NCBI RefSeq assembly: GCF_027706145.1
Contig: NZ_JAQFWW010000001.1
Coordinates: 868,001-932,000, forward strand
Source: Bacillus changyiensis
GTDB taxonomy: Bacteria > Bacillota > Bacilli > Bacillales > Bacillaceae
Length of the DNA stretch: 64,000 bases
Reading direction: 5' to 3'
Made by a program: the position numbers and the translations under genes. Below are positions 49,206 to 58,096 of this stretch, piece after piece (the first letter of the stretch is position 1; each line of letters starts with the position of its first letter). The notes under the pieces are model-generated. The model saw nothing but the letters and a program-made list of their open reading frames with translations, was not told where the DNA came from and ran no database searches.

Positions 49206-49406
49206 TCATGAATGGCTTCTGTCTTTTAACCAAAAATATAAAGTGATAAGTCCCCATATTAGAATCCAAATATATAGCTGATCAATGAAAAAGATGGCTA
49301 ATCCCCCGATAAATATCAATAAAAAAGCAAGTTTGTTCCCAATTCTTTTACTCATCATGACAAATATAACGATGTAAATGAAAACAGCAATCAAAACAAC
49401 GCTCAT
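49206..49406 (-). CDS. Small membrane protein, unknown family
   Basis: A 66-residue, very hydrophobic protein with three predicted helices (about 3-17, 25-42, 44-60) and a short charged tail KDRSHS. ATG 49406 is 9 bases after GGTGGAG, and a T-tailed terminator lies 29 bases after the stop, both supporting expression. I do not recognise a named family. It occupies the place between ylaF and suhB where B. subtilis carries ylaA-ylaE and other small genes. Confidence 0.65.
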   Translation of the reverse strand: MSVVLIAVFIYIVIFVMMSKRIGNKLAFLLIFIGGLAIFFIDQLYIWILIWGLITLYFWLKDRSHS

Positions 49407-49496
49407 TACGTCGATCTCCACCAATATCCCCGCCAATGCTATTTTAAGGTTATGATATCATCGTTCTTCTCGGTAAGAAGATTGGAGACATATACA

Positions 49497-49543
49497 AAAG
49501 ACCTCCAACAAAGTAAATAAACGAGCTAGTTGGACAGTCTTTT
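49497..49543 (-). terminator. Possible terminator of suhB
   Basis: AAAAGAC/GTCTTTT and CCAAC/GTTGG form two stacked stems around an internal loop, about 50 bases after the suhB stop. The minus-strand tail TTTTG is short. Confidence 0.4.
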
Positions 49544-49594
49544 TTATCCCTATTTTCCGTTTTCAAGTATTCAAATATTCAGTGTCACGCGAGA

Positions 49595-50389
49595 TTATTG
49601 CTCAGATAAGTAATCGCTTAAAATTGTTTGATGACAGTTAGGATTCCCCGCTAAAACACTAGTGTTTTCTAGGAAATTTACTGGTTTCCCATTTAAGGTT
49701 GTATAGATTCCACCCACTTCATTCAGAAGGATACATCCCGCAGCATAATCCCATGGAGCAAGTCGCATTGTTACATACATATCTAGCCTTCCTGAGGCAA
49801 CATAAGCGAGTTCTAAAGCTGCTGATCCGTAAGAACGCGTTCCTCTGACCCGCTTAACAAGCGGAGACAAAACATTTGGATCAATCCGACTATTTTCCGT
49901 TATCCAAGTTGCATTAATCCCAAGAATCGCTTTTTCAAGTGGTACCCTTTTCATTTTTCCTAGCTTCGTATCATTCATATATGCGCCTTCTCCTTGAAAC
50001 GCATGATACAATTCATCATGGATGACATCATAAATAAGTCCGATTTTACCGATACCATTTTCAAAAATCCCAATTGAAATTGTAAAATTCCGTTTTTGAT
50101 GAACAAAGTTCATTGTTCCATCGATTGGATCGATCATCCAGACGATTCCATCTAATGAAGTGAGCTTGTCCCCTTGTCCTTCTTCCCCAAGAATGTGATG
50201 ATCTGGAAAAACCGACTGAATGTTATCAATCAAAAATCGCTCGGTTTCCTTATCAATATTTGTGACTAGATCATTAGGATTTGATTTTGTTTCAATCGTT
50301 ACTTCTTCTCTCATCGCTTCTTTTATTTTTTGTCCAGCTTCTTTCACCCATGTTTTTGCAAGTAGGTCAATTTCCTTCCAGTTTGTCAT
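49595..50389 (-). CDS. suhB: Inositol monophosphatase family protein (YktC/SuhB)
   Basis: This 264-residue Mg-dependent phosphatase of the IMPase family has motifs ILGEEGQGD, DPIDGTMNFVH (metal ligands) and APWDYAAGCILL. It probably acts on inositol phosphates or related sugar phosphates; the physiological substrate in Bacillus is unclear. I use the second of two adjacent ATGs, 7 bases after GAGG. It is downstream of the ykzI-like gene in the order known for yktC. Confidence 0.92.
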   Translation of the reverse strand: MTNWKEIDLLAKTWVKEAGQKIKEAMREEVTIETKSNPNDLVTNIDKETERFLIDNIQSVFPDHHILGEEGQGDKLTSLDGIVWMIDPIDGTMNFVHQKRNFTISIGIFENGIGKIGLIYDVIHDELYHAFQGEGAYMNDTKLGKMKRVPLEKAILGINATWITENSRIDPNVLSPLVKRVRGTRSYGSAALELAYVASGRLDMYVTMRLAPWDYAAGCILLNEVGGIYTTLNGKPVNFLENTSVLAGNPNCHQTILSDYLSEQ

Positions 50390-50485
50390 CATACAACCTC
50401 TTTTCTATGTATACTGATTTATTGATAGCATAATGATATTGGCCGAAAAAAAGCAAGAGAAATGAAAAAAGTCTGGCGCTTAGAT

Positions 50486-50515
50486 AAAAACGAACCATCA
50501 GCCAGGTTCGTTTTT
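50486..50515 (-). terminator. Terminator of the ykzI-like gene
   Basis: AAAAACGAACC and GGTTCGTTTTT form a perfect 11-bp stem with an 8-base loop. It overlaps the stop codon of the gene at 50498-50719. The symmetrical A and T tracts fit either direction. Confidence 0.85.
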
Positions 50516-50719
50516 AGTATGGTTTTTCTCTAGAAATCTGATCCATTCTTTTCTGAGTTGTTCCAGTTTGCGTTTACTTAATTCAATTTGGGTTTCATCA
50601 TTTTGTTTCAAGGCTTCGAAAAGGATTGCTAATTCATAATCAACCTCAAGCCTTAAGACTGCCACACGATTATTTTTTTCTTCCTTCATCCCTTGTTTGA
50701 CAAGTGATCTCATTGCCAT
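50498..50719 (-). CDS. ykzI: YkzI-like small protein
   Basis: A 73-residue charged helical protein (LEVDYELAILFEALKQND, then KRKLEQLRKEWIRFLEKNH), with no membrane segment or known motif. It sits between yktB and suhB, the position of B. subtilis ykzI, which is the basis for the name. ATG 50719 follows AAGGGG closely; the ATG two codons later has better spacing. The terminator overlaps its stop. Confidence 0.6.
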   Translation of the reverse strand: MAMRSLVKQGMKEEKNNRVAVLRLEVDYELAILFEALKQNDETQIELSKRKLEQLRKEWIRFLEKNHTKNEPG

Positions 50720-50910
50720 CTAGCCCCTTCCAGAGAAATTGATATTAAACAGATCATAATTCCCTCCGGCATATCCTTCATTATGTCTTATTCATATCGT
50801 ATGAATCATAAAAACATTCGCAACACCATTATAAAAATTGTGTGATTTACCTATTGTTTACCTCAGAAAAGTGAAAAAAAAACATTATTTTTTAATTTGT
50901 CTTGGTGCTA

Positions 50911-50919
50911 TGATAAAAT
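50911..50919 (+). promoter_or_regulatory. Extended -10 promoter of yktB
   Basis: TGATAAAAT (TGn plus TAAAAT) stands 31 bases before the yktB ATG. The -35 region is only T/A rich, so it would rely on the extended -10. Confidence 0.45.
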
Positions 50920-50950
50920 GATGAGGATTGATGGGACAAGGAGGAAAAAA

Positions 50951-51595
50951 ATGAATCATTTGCGTTTAACTGAAGAAGATTTTCAAACATTCACAATAGA
51001 AGGCCTAGATGCGCGGATGCGTGTTTTGAAAGAAACCGTTCGCCCAAAGCTCCAAGCATTAGGTGAACATTTTGCCCCTGTTCTTTCCGTCCTTACTGGA
51101 GACGAAATGTTCGTTCATGTTGCAAAACATGCACGGCGTTCTGTCAACCCGCCTGATGATAGTTGGGTTGCTTTTGCAAACAATAAGAGAGGCTATAAAA
51201 AGTTTCCGCATTTTCAAATCGGGCTTTGGAAAACCCATGTGTTCGTTTGGTTTGCACTTATTTATGAAGCTCCACTTAAAGAAGAATACGGGAAACGATT
51301 GCAAGAACATTTACAAGATATTAAAAACCGGATTCCAGATACATTTGTCTGGTCGGCTGACCATACAAAACCGGAAGCACACGTCCAGTCCGATATGAAA
51401 ACAGAGGAACTGAAGCAATTATTTGAACGACTTGAAAAGGTTAAAAAAGCGGAGGTGCTCTGCGGGATTCAGCTTTCAAAAGATCAAGTATTACAAATGA
51501 GTTCAGATGATTTTCTTTCTCAGATCGAGACAGCTTTTGAAAAACTCACTTACCTTTATCAATTCATCAAAACAGCAGATCTAAAAAAGGGATGA
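50951..51595 (+). CDS. yktB: YktB, DUF1054 family protein
   Basis: This 214-residue protein belongs to the UPF0637/DUF1054 family, of unknown function. Family signatures are [41 protein letters not shown] and [20 protein letters not shown]. The ATG at 50951 follows AAGGAGG; the upstream in-frame ATGs lack sites. It is convergent with yktA; the shared terminator overlaps its stop. Confidence 0.93.
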   Translation: MNHLRLTEEDFQTFTIEGLDARMRVLKETVRPKLQALGEHFAPVLSVLTGDEMFVHVAKHARRSVNPPDDSWVAFANNKRGYKKFPHFQIGLWKTHVFVWFALIYEAPLKEEYGKRLQEHLQDIKNRIPDTFVWSADHTKPEAHVQSDMKTEELKQLFERLEKVKKAEVLCGIQLSKDQVLQMSSDDFLSQIETAFEKLTYLYQFIKTADLKKG

Positions 51596-51615
51596 AAAGC
51601 AACCCATCCCTTTTT
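51584..51615. terminator. Bidirectional terminator of yktB and yktA
   Basis: AAAAAGGGATG and CATCCCTTTTT form a perfect 11-bp stem with a 10-base loop. One arm covers the yktB stop, the other touches the yktA stop. Confidence 0.85.
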
Positions 51616-51886
51616 ATAATTTAATTTTATGGTCTTCAGCTTGCTTTTTCGCTTTTTTTACTGCTTGATAAGGAGAATATTCACTCACTTCTTCAAACTG
51701 GTTGCACAGTTTTTTTTCCTCCGCCTTTCCGGGAACGATCTCTTTAAAGCGACGGTACGCACTCATCAGCACATCGCGTTCTATTCCTTTTTCATAGGCA
51801 AGTTCAATCGTTTGGAAAAATGCGATAACATCTATCGCTTCTTCCGTACTCCAATCTTCATTCATCGGATATTGATATTCTCCCAT
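51614..51886 (-). CDS. yktA: YktA, UPF0223 family protein
   Basis: This 90-residue acidic cytosolic protein of the UPF0223 family has the conserved segments [35 protein letters not shown] and [12 protein letters not shown]. The function is unknown. ATG follows AGGAGTT. It is divergent from speA and convergent with yktB. Confidence 0.92.
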   Translation of the reverse strand: MGEYQYPMNEDWSTEEAIDVIAFFQTIELAYEKGIERDVLMSAYRRFKEIVPGKAEEKKLCNQFEEVSEYSPYQAVKKAKKQAEDHKIKL

Positions 51887-52086
51887 TCAGACAACTCCTT
51901 CGTTTATGTTTTGTTATTATTTGTGTTTGACTAAGTATCTATCCGAGCCGATTTTCTTTACATTCCTTCTAGAACATAATATAATTCATTTGTTTTATGC
52001 CATCAAGAAAAAACGTCAAATAACGAGATGATTTTTGATAAACAATACAATAAAGAAAAAAGCATTTAATGAAGGTGGGAAATCAA

Positions 52087-53559
52087 TTGCAGCAGCACGA
52101 AACACCCTTATTTACTGGATTAAAAAAACACGCCGCAAAAAACCCGATTCAATTTCATATCCCTGGTCACAAAAAAGGGTCTGGAATGGAAGAAGAATTT
52201 AGAACATTTATTGGTGAGAACGCTTTAAGTATTGATTTGATTAACATTGAACCGCTTGATGATTTACATGCACCAAAAGGAATGATTAAAGAAGCACAAG
52301 ACTTGGCAGCAAAAGCATTTGGAGCCGATCACACATTTTTTTCTGTACAAGGAACAAGCGGCGCCATTATGACGATGGTGATGGCTGTTTGCGGACCTGG
52401 GGACAAGATTCTTGTTCCGAGAAATGTACATAAATCAGTCATGACAGCAATTGTTTTTTCTGGAGCTGTTCCCGTTTTTATTCATCCAGAAATCGATAAT
52501 GAATTAGGAATTTCCCATGGTATTACACCTGAATCAGTTAAAAAAGCTCTGGAAAAACATCCAGATGCAAAAGGGCTACTCGTCATCAATCCAACTTACT
52601 TCGGCATTGCAGCCGACTTAAAAAGTATTGTTGAGCTTGCCCATTCATTTGATGTTCCAGTATTGGTCGATGAGGCGCACGGTGTTCATATTCATTTTCA
52701 CGAAGAGCTACCTCTTTCAGCTATGCAAGCTGGAGCAGATTTGGCAGCAACAAGCGTACACAAACTTGGCAGCTCGCTAACACAAAGCTCAGTACTTAAT
52801 ATGAAAGAAGGTCTCGTTTCTAAAGAGAGAGTTCAATCGATTTTTAGTATGCTAACGACAACTTCAACTTCATACTTACTGCTCGCTTCCCTTGATGTCG
52901 CCAGAAAACACTTGGCAACAAAAGGACATGATTTAATTGAAGGAACGATACGACTCGCCAATCAAACACGGGAACGTATTAACCAGATCAAAGGGCTTTC
53001 CTGTGCTGGCGTAGATATACTTGGGTCAAAAGCCGCTTTTGATTACGATCCAACTAAATTAATTATTTCTGTGAAAAATCTTGGTTTAACAGGACATGAT
53101 GTTGAAAAATGGCTTCGTGAGTCTTATCAAATCGAAGTAGAGCTTTCTGACTTATATAACATCCTTTGTATTTTTACACCTGGAGATCGTAAAGAAGATG
53201 CAGAGATTTTGGTCGAAGCCTTAGCAGACATTGCCCACCAGGTCGATTTATCTGATATAGATCAGAACAAGACCGAGGTGTTGCTTCCGAATATACCAGC
53301 ACTTGCGATGACACCACGTGATGCATTTTATGCAAATACAGAAATCATCCCATTTAAAAAAGCAGCTGGGCGAATTATTGCTGAATTTGTCATGGTTTAT
53401 CCACCAGGTATTCCAATCTTTATCCCGGGTGAGATTATTACCGAAGATAACATTCATTACATTGAAAAAAATCTAGAAGCTGGTCTGCCAGTTAAGGGTC
53501 CTGAAGATGACACACTTCACATGATCAGGGTCATCAAAGAACAGCAGGCCATTCAGTAA
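52087..53559 (+). CDS. speA: Arginine decarboxylase SpeA
   Basis: SpeA is a PLP enzyme of the Orn/Lys/Arg decarboxylase class I fold that makes agmatine from arginine for spermidine synthesis. The 490-residue protein has HIPGHKKGSGM, FSVQGTSGAIM, the Asp of VDEAHGVH, and the PLP Lys at 226 in SVHKLGSS. TTG at 52087 gives MQQHETPLFTGL and 490 residues as in B. subtilis, with AAGGTGGG upstream. An in-frame ATG six codons earlier lies within the ribosome binding region. It is convergent with SR1. Confidence 0.95.
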   Translation: MQQHETPLFTGLKKHAAKNPIQFHIPGHKKGSGMEEEFRTFIGENALSIDLINIEPLDDLHAPKGMIKEAQDLAAKAFGADHTFFSVQGTSGAIMTMVMAVCGPGDKILVPRNVHKSVMTAIVFSGAVPVFIHPEIDNELGISHGITPESVKKALEKHPDAKGLLVINPTYFGIAADLKSIVELAHSFDVPVLVDEAHGVHIHFHEELPLSAMQAGADLAATSVHKLGSSLTQSSVLNMKEGLVSKERVQSIFSMLTTTSTSYLLLASLDVARKHLATKGHDLIEGTIRLANQTRERINQIKGLSCAGVDILGSKAAFDYDPTKLIISVKNLGLTGHDVEKWLRESYQIEVELSDLYNILCIFTPGDRKEDAEILVEALADIAHQVDLSDIDQNKTEVLLPNIPALAMTPRDAFYANTEIIPFKKAAGRIIAEFVMVYPPGIPIFIPGEIITEDNIHYIEKNLEAGLPVKGPEDDTLHMIRVIKEQQAIQ

Positions 53560-53595
53560 AAAAGCATGCGATCTGAAAAATGATCGCATGCTTTT
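53560..53595. terminator. Shared terminator of speA and SR1
   Basis: AAAAGCATGCGATC and GATCGCATGCTTTT form a perfect 14-bp stem with an 8-base loop. T runs follow on both strands, stronger on the minus strand (T6). Confidence 0.92.
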
Positions 53596-53600
53596 CACTA

Positions 53601-53720
53601 TTATGCTTCATCCTTGAGCTCACATTGACATTGCCCACATGTTCCATAAAGAATTGTCACTTTTTCATCTTCAAAATGATGAATTGGTTCGTTACAGTCT
53701 TGGCAAACAATCGTTCCCAT
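53601..53720 (-). CDS. SR1P, 39-residue GapA-binding peptide
   Basis: A 39-codon frame inside SR1 encodes MGTIVCQDCNEPIHHFEDE... with cysteines at 6, 9, 28, 31 and 33, nearly the same as B. subtilis SR1P and of equal length. SR1P binds the glycolytic enzyme GapA and thereby promotes the GapA-RNase J1 interaction; rnjA is at the end of this window. The ATG follows AAAGGGGAATGAGAG, the ribosome binding site type known for SR1. Two CxxC pairs suggest metal binding. Confidence 0.9.
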   Translation of the reverse strand: MGTIVCQDCNEPIHHFEDEKVTILYGTCGQCQCELKDEA

Positions 53721-53772
53721 CTCTCATTCCCCTTTTCATATCAAAATGGAAGCGTTTCATTTAACTACTATT

Positions 53773-53801
53773 ATAATATGATGTCACATTTGTGTTGTCA
53801 A
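53773..53801 (-). promoter_or_regulatory. SigA promoter of SR1
   Basis: On the minus strand TTGACA (53796-53801), a 17-base spacer and TATTAT (53773-53778). The spacer contains TGTGACATCAT (53780-53790), an imperfect (9 of 11) match to the CcpN pattern. Confidence 0.8.
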
Positions 53802-53809
53802 CGGCAAAT

Positions 53810-53820
53810 TGTATAACACA
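53810..53820 (-). promoter_or_regulatory. CcpN operator upstream of SR1
   Basis: TGTGTTATACA on the minus strand matches the CcpN recognition pattern TRTGHYATAYW at all 11 positions and lies just upstream of the -35 box. CcpN represses sr1 under glycolytic conditions in B. subtilis. Confidence 0.8.
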
Positions 53821-54266
53821 ATTATTTTTTATATGTGGATGATTGAATGAATCATTTCATTTTTCATCATAAAGCTCAAATCATAAAAATTTTAAAAAAA
53901 ACAATTTCTTTTTATGATAATGACAAATGTGTTACTTGATCAATCAGATCAGTTATATACAAGTCAATTAAAATTTCTTTTTCAACAACTACCATCAAAA
54001 TAGGCTATTTTCATTTTTTACTGCTAATCATATAAACAGTCTGGATTGCAAAAAAGAAGCGAATTGAATCTTTTTAAAAATATCAGGTCATTTCTCTATC
54101 ATTAATGGTCATCTATTAAATTGTAAGATGCATACTTAACGTGTAACTGTCTGATGATGAGTTTTCAGAATAGAACAGATTAAGGATGGAGAAGATTCGC
54201 AAAGTATTTTTAGAATGAGCGATTAGCTATCATATTACGGATTGTAAAACCGAGGGGATGGTCAGG
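53821..54266. other. AT-rich intergenic stretch without recognised gene
   Basis: About 446 bases between the SR1 control region and the small ORF at 54267. It contains many poly-A/T runs but no ORF with a ribosome binding site and no clear hairpin with T tail on either strand. It may contain the upstream catabolite control element for SR1, but I found no convincing cre match. Confidence 0.5.
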
Positions 54267-54383
54267 ATGTCTTTCATAACAATCATTGAAGTCGTCACTT
54301 TATTAACTGTAATCGGTTTATTTGTATGGACTTTTTCTAATAAAGAACATGAAGGTACAGATTTAAAGTATGTTTGTTTATGA
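54267..54383 (+). CDS. Possible 38-residue single-helix membrane protein
   Basis: A 38-codon frame (MSFITIIEVVTLLTVIGLF...) has one strong membrane helix (about 3-22, ending WTF) and a charged tail SNKEHEGTDLK. The ATG is 9 bases after GAGGGG, a good site; another in-frame ATG lies three codons earlier. I do not recognise a family. It resembles the small stress or respiratory accessory membrane peptides of Bacillus in size and topology only. Confidence 0.55.
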   Translation: MSFITIIEVVTLLTVIGLFVWTFSNKEHEGTDLKYVCL

Positions 54384-54458
54384 TTTATTTTCTTATGGTC
54401 GAAGTGACTTTACATATTATATTTAATTACATTTGATGTACAAATAACTCCCTATGGG

Positions 54459-54632
54459 AGCTATAATGCAGATTAGAATTTCACAAAAAATAAGAAGTAT
54501 CCAAAGTTGCGCCTTCGTATTCAGTACAGAGTTAAACTGCGCTTAAGCTTGGCTACATCTTTTGGAGTGTAAACTAAACTGTGTAAGTGAGGAAAACGTA
54601 CGGCTTTTACTTCGCAGTTTAGTTTTTTATTT
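54459..54632 (+). ncRNA. Candidate orphan small transcript
   Basis: A TATAAT at 54462-54467 is preceded by the dyad CTCCC-TAT-GGGAG in what would be the -35/-10 spacer; TGTACA lies 19 bases before it. About 110 bases further is a strong terminator (54571-54632). A transcript of about 160 bases would contain only a 26-codon frame (54466-54546), whose ATG is 5 bases after GGGAG. No neighbouring gene explains the terminator except perhaps the small ORF at 54267. Status is uncertain. Confidence 0.35.
54571..54632 (+). terminator. Strong terminator in the speA-slp interval
   Basis: AAACTAAACTG and CAGTTTAGTTT form a perfect 11-bp stem; AAGT/ACTT pair inside; TTTTTATTTTG follows on the plus strand. 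It would end either the 54267 ORF transcript or the candidate RNA. Confidence 0.8.
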
Positions 54633-54876
54633 TGTACTAAAGATTTTGAACAAATAATGAAAGCAACAGGGTAAGGTTTTGGGGGACGTTTCTAAAAATA
54701 TTTACCTAAAAACCTATAAAATACTGAGAATTTTGACGAATGTTATCATTTATGTAACAAATGGGTAACAAACGAAAGTTTTTACTTTTCTCATGATAAA
54801 ATAGGAATTGCTTACTAAATGAAGGCAGTTTTTATGCCACAGGAGTTGCATTTTTATAGAGAGGTGAAGAGTTTTC
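54633..54876. other. Upstream region of slp, no gene seen
   Basis: 244 AT-rich bases with no supported ORF. A clear SigA promoter for slp was not found; candidate AT-rich elements lie at about 54740-54830. Confidence 0.4.
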
Positions 54877-55239
54877 ATGTTATTTCGTGCTATTTTCACC
54901 GTCAGTTGTATCTTTTTCCTAATGAGCGGCTGTTCCATGACAGAACAAAATAGCAAAGATGCAAAGCCCCAGAACGTTAAGCTCCTGTTTTTTTCCGATA
55001 ACGATCATATTGAACAGGAAGTTACTTATTATGATGCTCTTCTAGAATTAAAAAAGAAACACCCCAAACAGGTTGCAAATATGGATATTTTAAGTAAAAA
55101 AGGAAAATGGAAAGAAGAAGTGAATACATTTCCTTGTTTATTGCTCATTGATAATAAAAAAGTACTGTTTAAAATTGAAGGAAAAATAAGAAACAAAGAA
55201 AAGATCTTAAATTCTCTTGAAAAAAAATTAAATAAATGA
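54877..55239 (+). CDS. slp: Slp-like small lipoprotein
   Basis: This 120-residue protein has a signal peptide and lipobox MSGC (C19), then a small domain with the segments VKLLFFSDNDHIEQEVTYY and FPCLLLIDNKKVLFKIEGK, which look thioredoxin-like but carry only a single Cys. B. subtilis has the peptidoglycan-associated lipoprotein Slp between pdhD and speA, the same position and strand; identity of the family is inferred mostly from that. ATG follows AGAGAGGTG. Confidence 0.75.
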   Translation: MLFRAIFTVSCIFFLMSGCSMTEQNSKDAKPQNVKLLFFSDNDHIEQEVTYYDALLELKKKHPKQVANMDILSKKGKWKEEVNTFPCLLLIDNKKVLFKIEGKIRNKEKILNSLEKKLNK

Positions 55240-55245
55240 TCCTAT

Positions 55246-55295
55246 AAAAAACCCGCACTTCTGATTGTTATGATCACAACCAGAGTGCGGTTTTT
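55246..55295. terminator. Bidirectional terminator of slp and pdhD
   Basis: CCGCACT and AGTGCGG, extended by CTG/CAG past a bulge, with a 17-base loop. A6 on one side and T5 on the other; it abuts the pdhD stop. Confidence 0.85.
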
Positions 55296-56708
55296 CTATT
55301 TTACAACATGAACTGGCATTCCAATTGCCACTTCAGCTGCTTCCATTGTAATTTCTCCCAATGTTGGGTGAGCGTGAATCGTCATCGCAATATCTTCAGC
55401 AGTCATACCTGCTTCAATGGCCAAGCTTAGTTCTGAAATCATGTCAGAAGCACTTGCACCTGCGATTTGCGCCCCGATAACAAGTCCGTCTTCTTTGCGT
55501 GTCACAAGTTTAAGGAAACCGTCAGTTTCATTTAATGATAGTGCACGACCGTTTGCAGCAAATGGGAATTTGGCCGCAGTCACTTCAAGACCTTCTTCTT
55601 TAGCTTGTGCTTCAGTGTAACCGACTGATGCAAGCTCAGGTTCTGAGAACACAACGGCAGGGATGCCAAGATAGTCAATTTCGGAAGGCTCTCCTGAAAT
55701 GGCTTCCGCAGCGATTTTTCCTTCATAAGATGCTTTGTGTGCAAGTGGTGGGCCTTCAATGATATCACCGATTGCATAAATGTTAGAAACACTTGTGCGG
55801 CATTGTTTATCAGTTTTAATGATACCCCGATCTGTCATTTCCACACCGACTTGTTCAAGCCCAAGCTCATCAGTGTTTGGCACACGTCCGACTGTGACCA
55901 GTACATAATCAGCATCAATCGTTTTTTCTTCGCCTTTTACTTCAAACGACACGGTTACACCGTCTGCTTTCTCTTCCACACCTTTTGCCATCGCTTTTGT
56001 ATAAATTTCAACATTGCCTTTTTTCTTAAGATTGCGTTTGACTAAAGAACTCATTTGTTTTTCAAAACCTGGCAGGATTTCGTCTCCACCTTCAAGAATC
56101 ACAACTTCAGTTTCAAAGTTTGCATATGCTGTTCCAAGTTCTGTTCCAATATAGCCGCCGCCAATCACAACGAGCTTTTTAGGAATATCTTTAAGAGCCA
56201 GTGCACCTGTTGAATTTAAGACACGTTCACTATATTTAAAGCTTGGCAATTCAATTGGACGGGAACCAGTCGCGATGATTGCGTTTTTGAATGTGTAGGT
56301 TTGAGCTGAGTTCTCATCCATTACACGAATAGACTGATTGTCTACAAAATATGCTTCACCTTTGACGATATCGACTTTGTTGCCTTTTAAAAGACCTTCA
56401 ACACCACCAGTCAGCTTTTTCACGACAGAACCTTTCCAGTCCTGAACTTTTGTAAAATCAACTTTTACATTTTCAGCTGTAATTCCCATATCTCCAGAGT
56501 GTTTTGCATTTTCATAGCGGTGACCCGCATTGATCAGTGCTTTTGAAGGGATACAGCCAACATTCAGACAAACGCCACCAAGATTTGCTTTCTCAACAAT
56601 TGTTACTTTTTGTCCGAGTTGAGCGGCACGAATGGCAGCTACATAGCCGCCAGGTCCTGAACCAATCACAAGAGTATCTGTTTCAATCGGGAAATCTCCT
56701 ACTACCAT
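55296..56708 (-). CDS. pdhD: Dihydrolipoyl dehydrogenase PdhD (E3)
   Basis: E3 of pyruvate dehydrogenase, and probably shared with other 2-oxo acid complexes. It reoxidises dihydrolipoyl groups to make NADH. The 470-residue flavoprotein has [15 protein letters not shown] (FAD), the redox disulfide [16 protein letters not shown] (NAD), [12 protein letters not shown] and the C-terminal catalytic His in [11 protein letters not shown] follows GGAGGCG; 4 bases separate it from pdhC. Confidence 0.97.
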   Translation of the reverse strand: MVVGDFPIETDTLVIGSGPGGYVAAIRAAQLGQKVTIVEKANLGGVCLNVGCIPSKALINAGHRYENAKHSGDMGITAENVKVDFTKVQDWKGSVVKKLTGGVEGLLKGNKVDIVKGEAYFVDNQSIRVMDENSAQTYTFKNAIIATGSRPIELPSFKYSERVLNSTGALALKDIPKKLVVIGGGYIGTELGTAYANFETEVVILEGGDEILPGFEKQMSSLVKRNLKKKGNVEIYTKAMAKGVEEKADGVTVSFEVKGEEKTIDADYVLVTVGRVPNTDELGLEQVGVEMTDRGIIKTDKQCRTSVSNIYAIGDIIEGPPLAHKASYEGKIAAEAISGEPSEIDYLGIPAVVFSEPELASVGYTEAQAKEEGLEVTAAKFPFAANGRALSLNETDGFLKLVTRKEDGLVIGAQIAGASASDMISELSLAIEAGMTAEDIAMTIHAHPTLGEITMEAAEVAIGMPVHVVK

Positions 56709-56712
56709 TACA

Positions 56713-57996
56713 TTACGCCTCCATTAAAATTAATTGTGGATCGTTTAGTAAACGCTTGATGTGGTTTAAAGCATTTTGTGCTGTTGCTCCGTCGATCATC
56801 CGGTGGTCAAAGCTTAAAGAAAGTGCCAGAACAGGTGCAGCGACAATTTCACCGTCACGAACAATCGCTTTTTCAGCAATACGACCAATTCCCAAGATGG
56901 CAACCTCAGGATGGTTAATGACTGGTGTAAACCATTGTCCGCCCGCAGAACCGATGTTTGTGATCGTGCAAGAAGCACCTTTCATTTCAGCAGGAGCAAG
57001 TTTTCCTTCTCTCGCTTTTGTCGCAAGTTCATTAATTTCATTAGAAATTTCAAAAATGGCTTTGCGATCCGCATTTTTAACAACAGGCACAAGTAAGCCT
57101 TTTTCAGTGTCAGCAGCGATACCAATGTTGTAATAGTGTTTCTGAATGATTTCGTCAGTGTTGTCATCAATTGATGTATTTAAGACAGGGTATTTTTTAA
57201 GAGCTGATGTTAAAGCTTTCACTACATAAGGCAGATATGTCAGCTTAATTCCCTGATCAGCCGCGACTTGTTTAAACTGTTTACGGTGAGCGACAAGATT
57301 TGTCACATCGATTTCATCCATTAATGTAACATGTGGAGCCGTATGTTTTGAATTCACCATGGCTTTTGCAATGGCTTTGCGAATTCCACTCATTTTTTCA
57401 CGTGTTTCAGGGAATTCTCCTTCTGGCGTTTGAACAGGAGCTGCTGGTTGTGCTGCTGTTTCTGCTTTCTCCGTTGTTTGGTTATCAGTTGATTCAGTTG
57501 CTCCGCCGTTTACAAAGCTGTCGATATCTTCTTTCAGTACACGTCCATTTTTGCCTGAACCTGTAACTTTAGCAATATCTACTCCTTTCTCACGGGCATA
57601 TTTACGAACGGAAGGCATTGCAATTACACGTTTGTTTGAATCTACATCCTCTTGAGCCTGTTCAGCTGCTGGTTCTTTAGCCTCTTTTGCTTGAGCTTGT
57701 TCCTCGGAATTCGTATTGTCTGATTCTTCGCTTCCTTTAAATTGAAGATCTTCATATCCTGGTGCATCAAATGTAATAATGGTCTGTCCGACGGTTGCGA
57801 CAGTTCCCTCATCAACTTTTAATTCTAATACTTTTCCTTTAACAGGTGAAGGAATTTCTACAACTGCTTTATCGTTTTGCACCTCTGCCAAAACATCATC
57901 CTCGTCAACCTCATCATTTGGTTTAACAAACCATTTAACAATTTCACCTTCGTGGATTCCTTCCCCGATGTCGGGAAGTTTAAATTCAAATGCCAC
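56713..57996 (-). CDS. pdhC: Dihydrolipoyl acetyltransferase PdhC (E2)
   Basis: E2 core of pyruvate dehydrogenase. The 427-residue chain has one lipoyl domain (1-80; lipoyl Lys at 43 in QNDKAVVE), an acidic Ala/Glu linker, an E1/E3-binding domain ([17 protein letters not shown]), a second linker and a catalytic domain ending with [13 protein letters not shown] start at 57996 after AGGAGGTCG, matching the family N-terminus [12 protein letters not shown]. About 100 bases separate it from pdhB; an internal promoter is possible. Confidence 0.97.
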   Translation of the reverse strand: MAFEFKLPDIGEGIHEGEIVKWFVKPNDEVDEDDVLAEVQNDKAVVEIPSPVKGKVLELKVDEGTVATVGQTIITFDAPGYEDLQFKGSEESDNTNSEEQAQAKEAKEPAAEQAQEDVDSNKRVIAMPSVRKYAREKGVDIAKVTGSGKNGRVLKEDIDSFVNGGATESTDNQTTEKAETAAQPAAPVQTPEGEFPETREKMSGIRKAIAKAMVNSKHTAPHVTLMDEIDVTNLVAHRKQFKQVAADQGIKLTYLPYVVKALTSALKKYPVLNTSIDDNTDEIIQKHYYNIGIAADTEKGLLVPVVKNADRKAIFEISNEINELATKAREGKLAPAEMKGASCTITNIGSAGGQWFTPVINHPEVAILGIGRIAEKAIVRDGEIVAAPVLALSLSFDHRMIDGATAQNALNHIKRLLNDPQLILMEA

Positions 57997-58096
57997 AGTT
58001 CTCGACCTCCTAAAATCTTTCAATAGTTGATTTAGCCGTTAGTTCACGGAATAAAAGAAAAAGATTGAGATAAACTCTTCCCTTTACAGGATAAGA

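Larger units (their letters stand above)
53558..53766 (-). ncRNA. sr1: Dual-function regulatory RNA SR1
   Basis: From the promoter at 53773-53801 the start would be near 53766 and the terminator ends near 53558. The resulting transcript of about 209 bases agrees with the roughly 205-base SR1 of B. subtilis, which lies between speA and the pdh operon as here. SR1 base-pairs with ahrC mRNA to limit arginine catabolism and also encodes the peptide SR1P. The peptide ORF is intact. I did not test the ahrC pairing, because ahrC is outside the window. Confidence 0.85.

Noticed and set aside
54466..54546. 26-codon frame in the candidate orphan RNA as a gene
   Set aside because: The spacing to GGGAG is short, the start overlaps the putative -10, and the sequence resembles no family.
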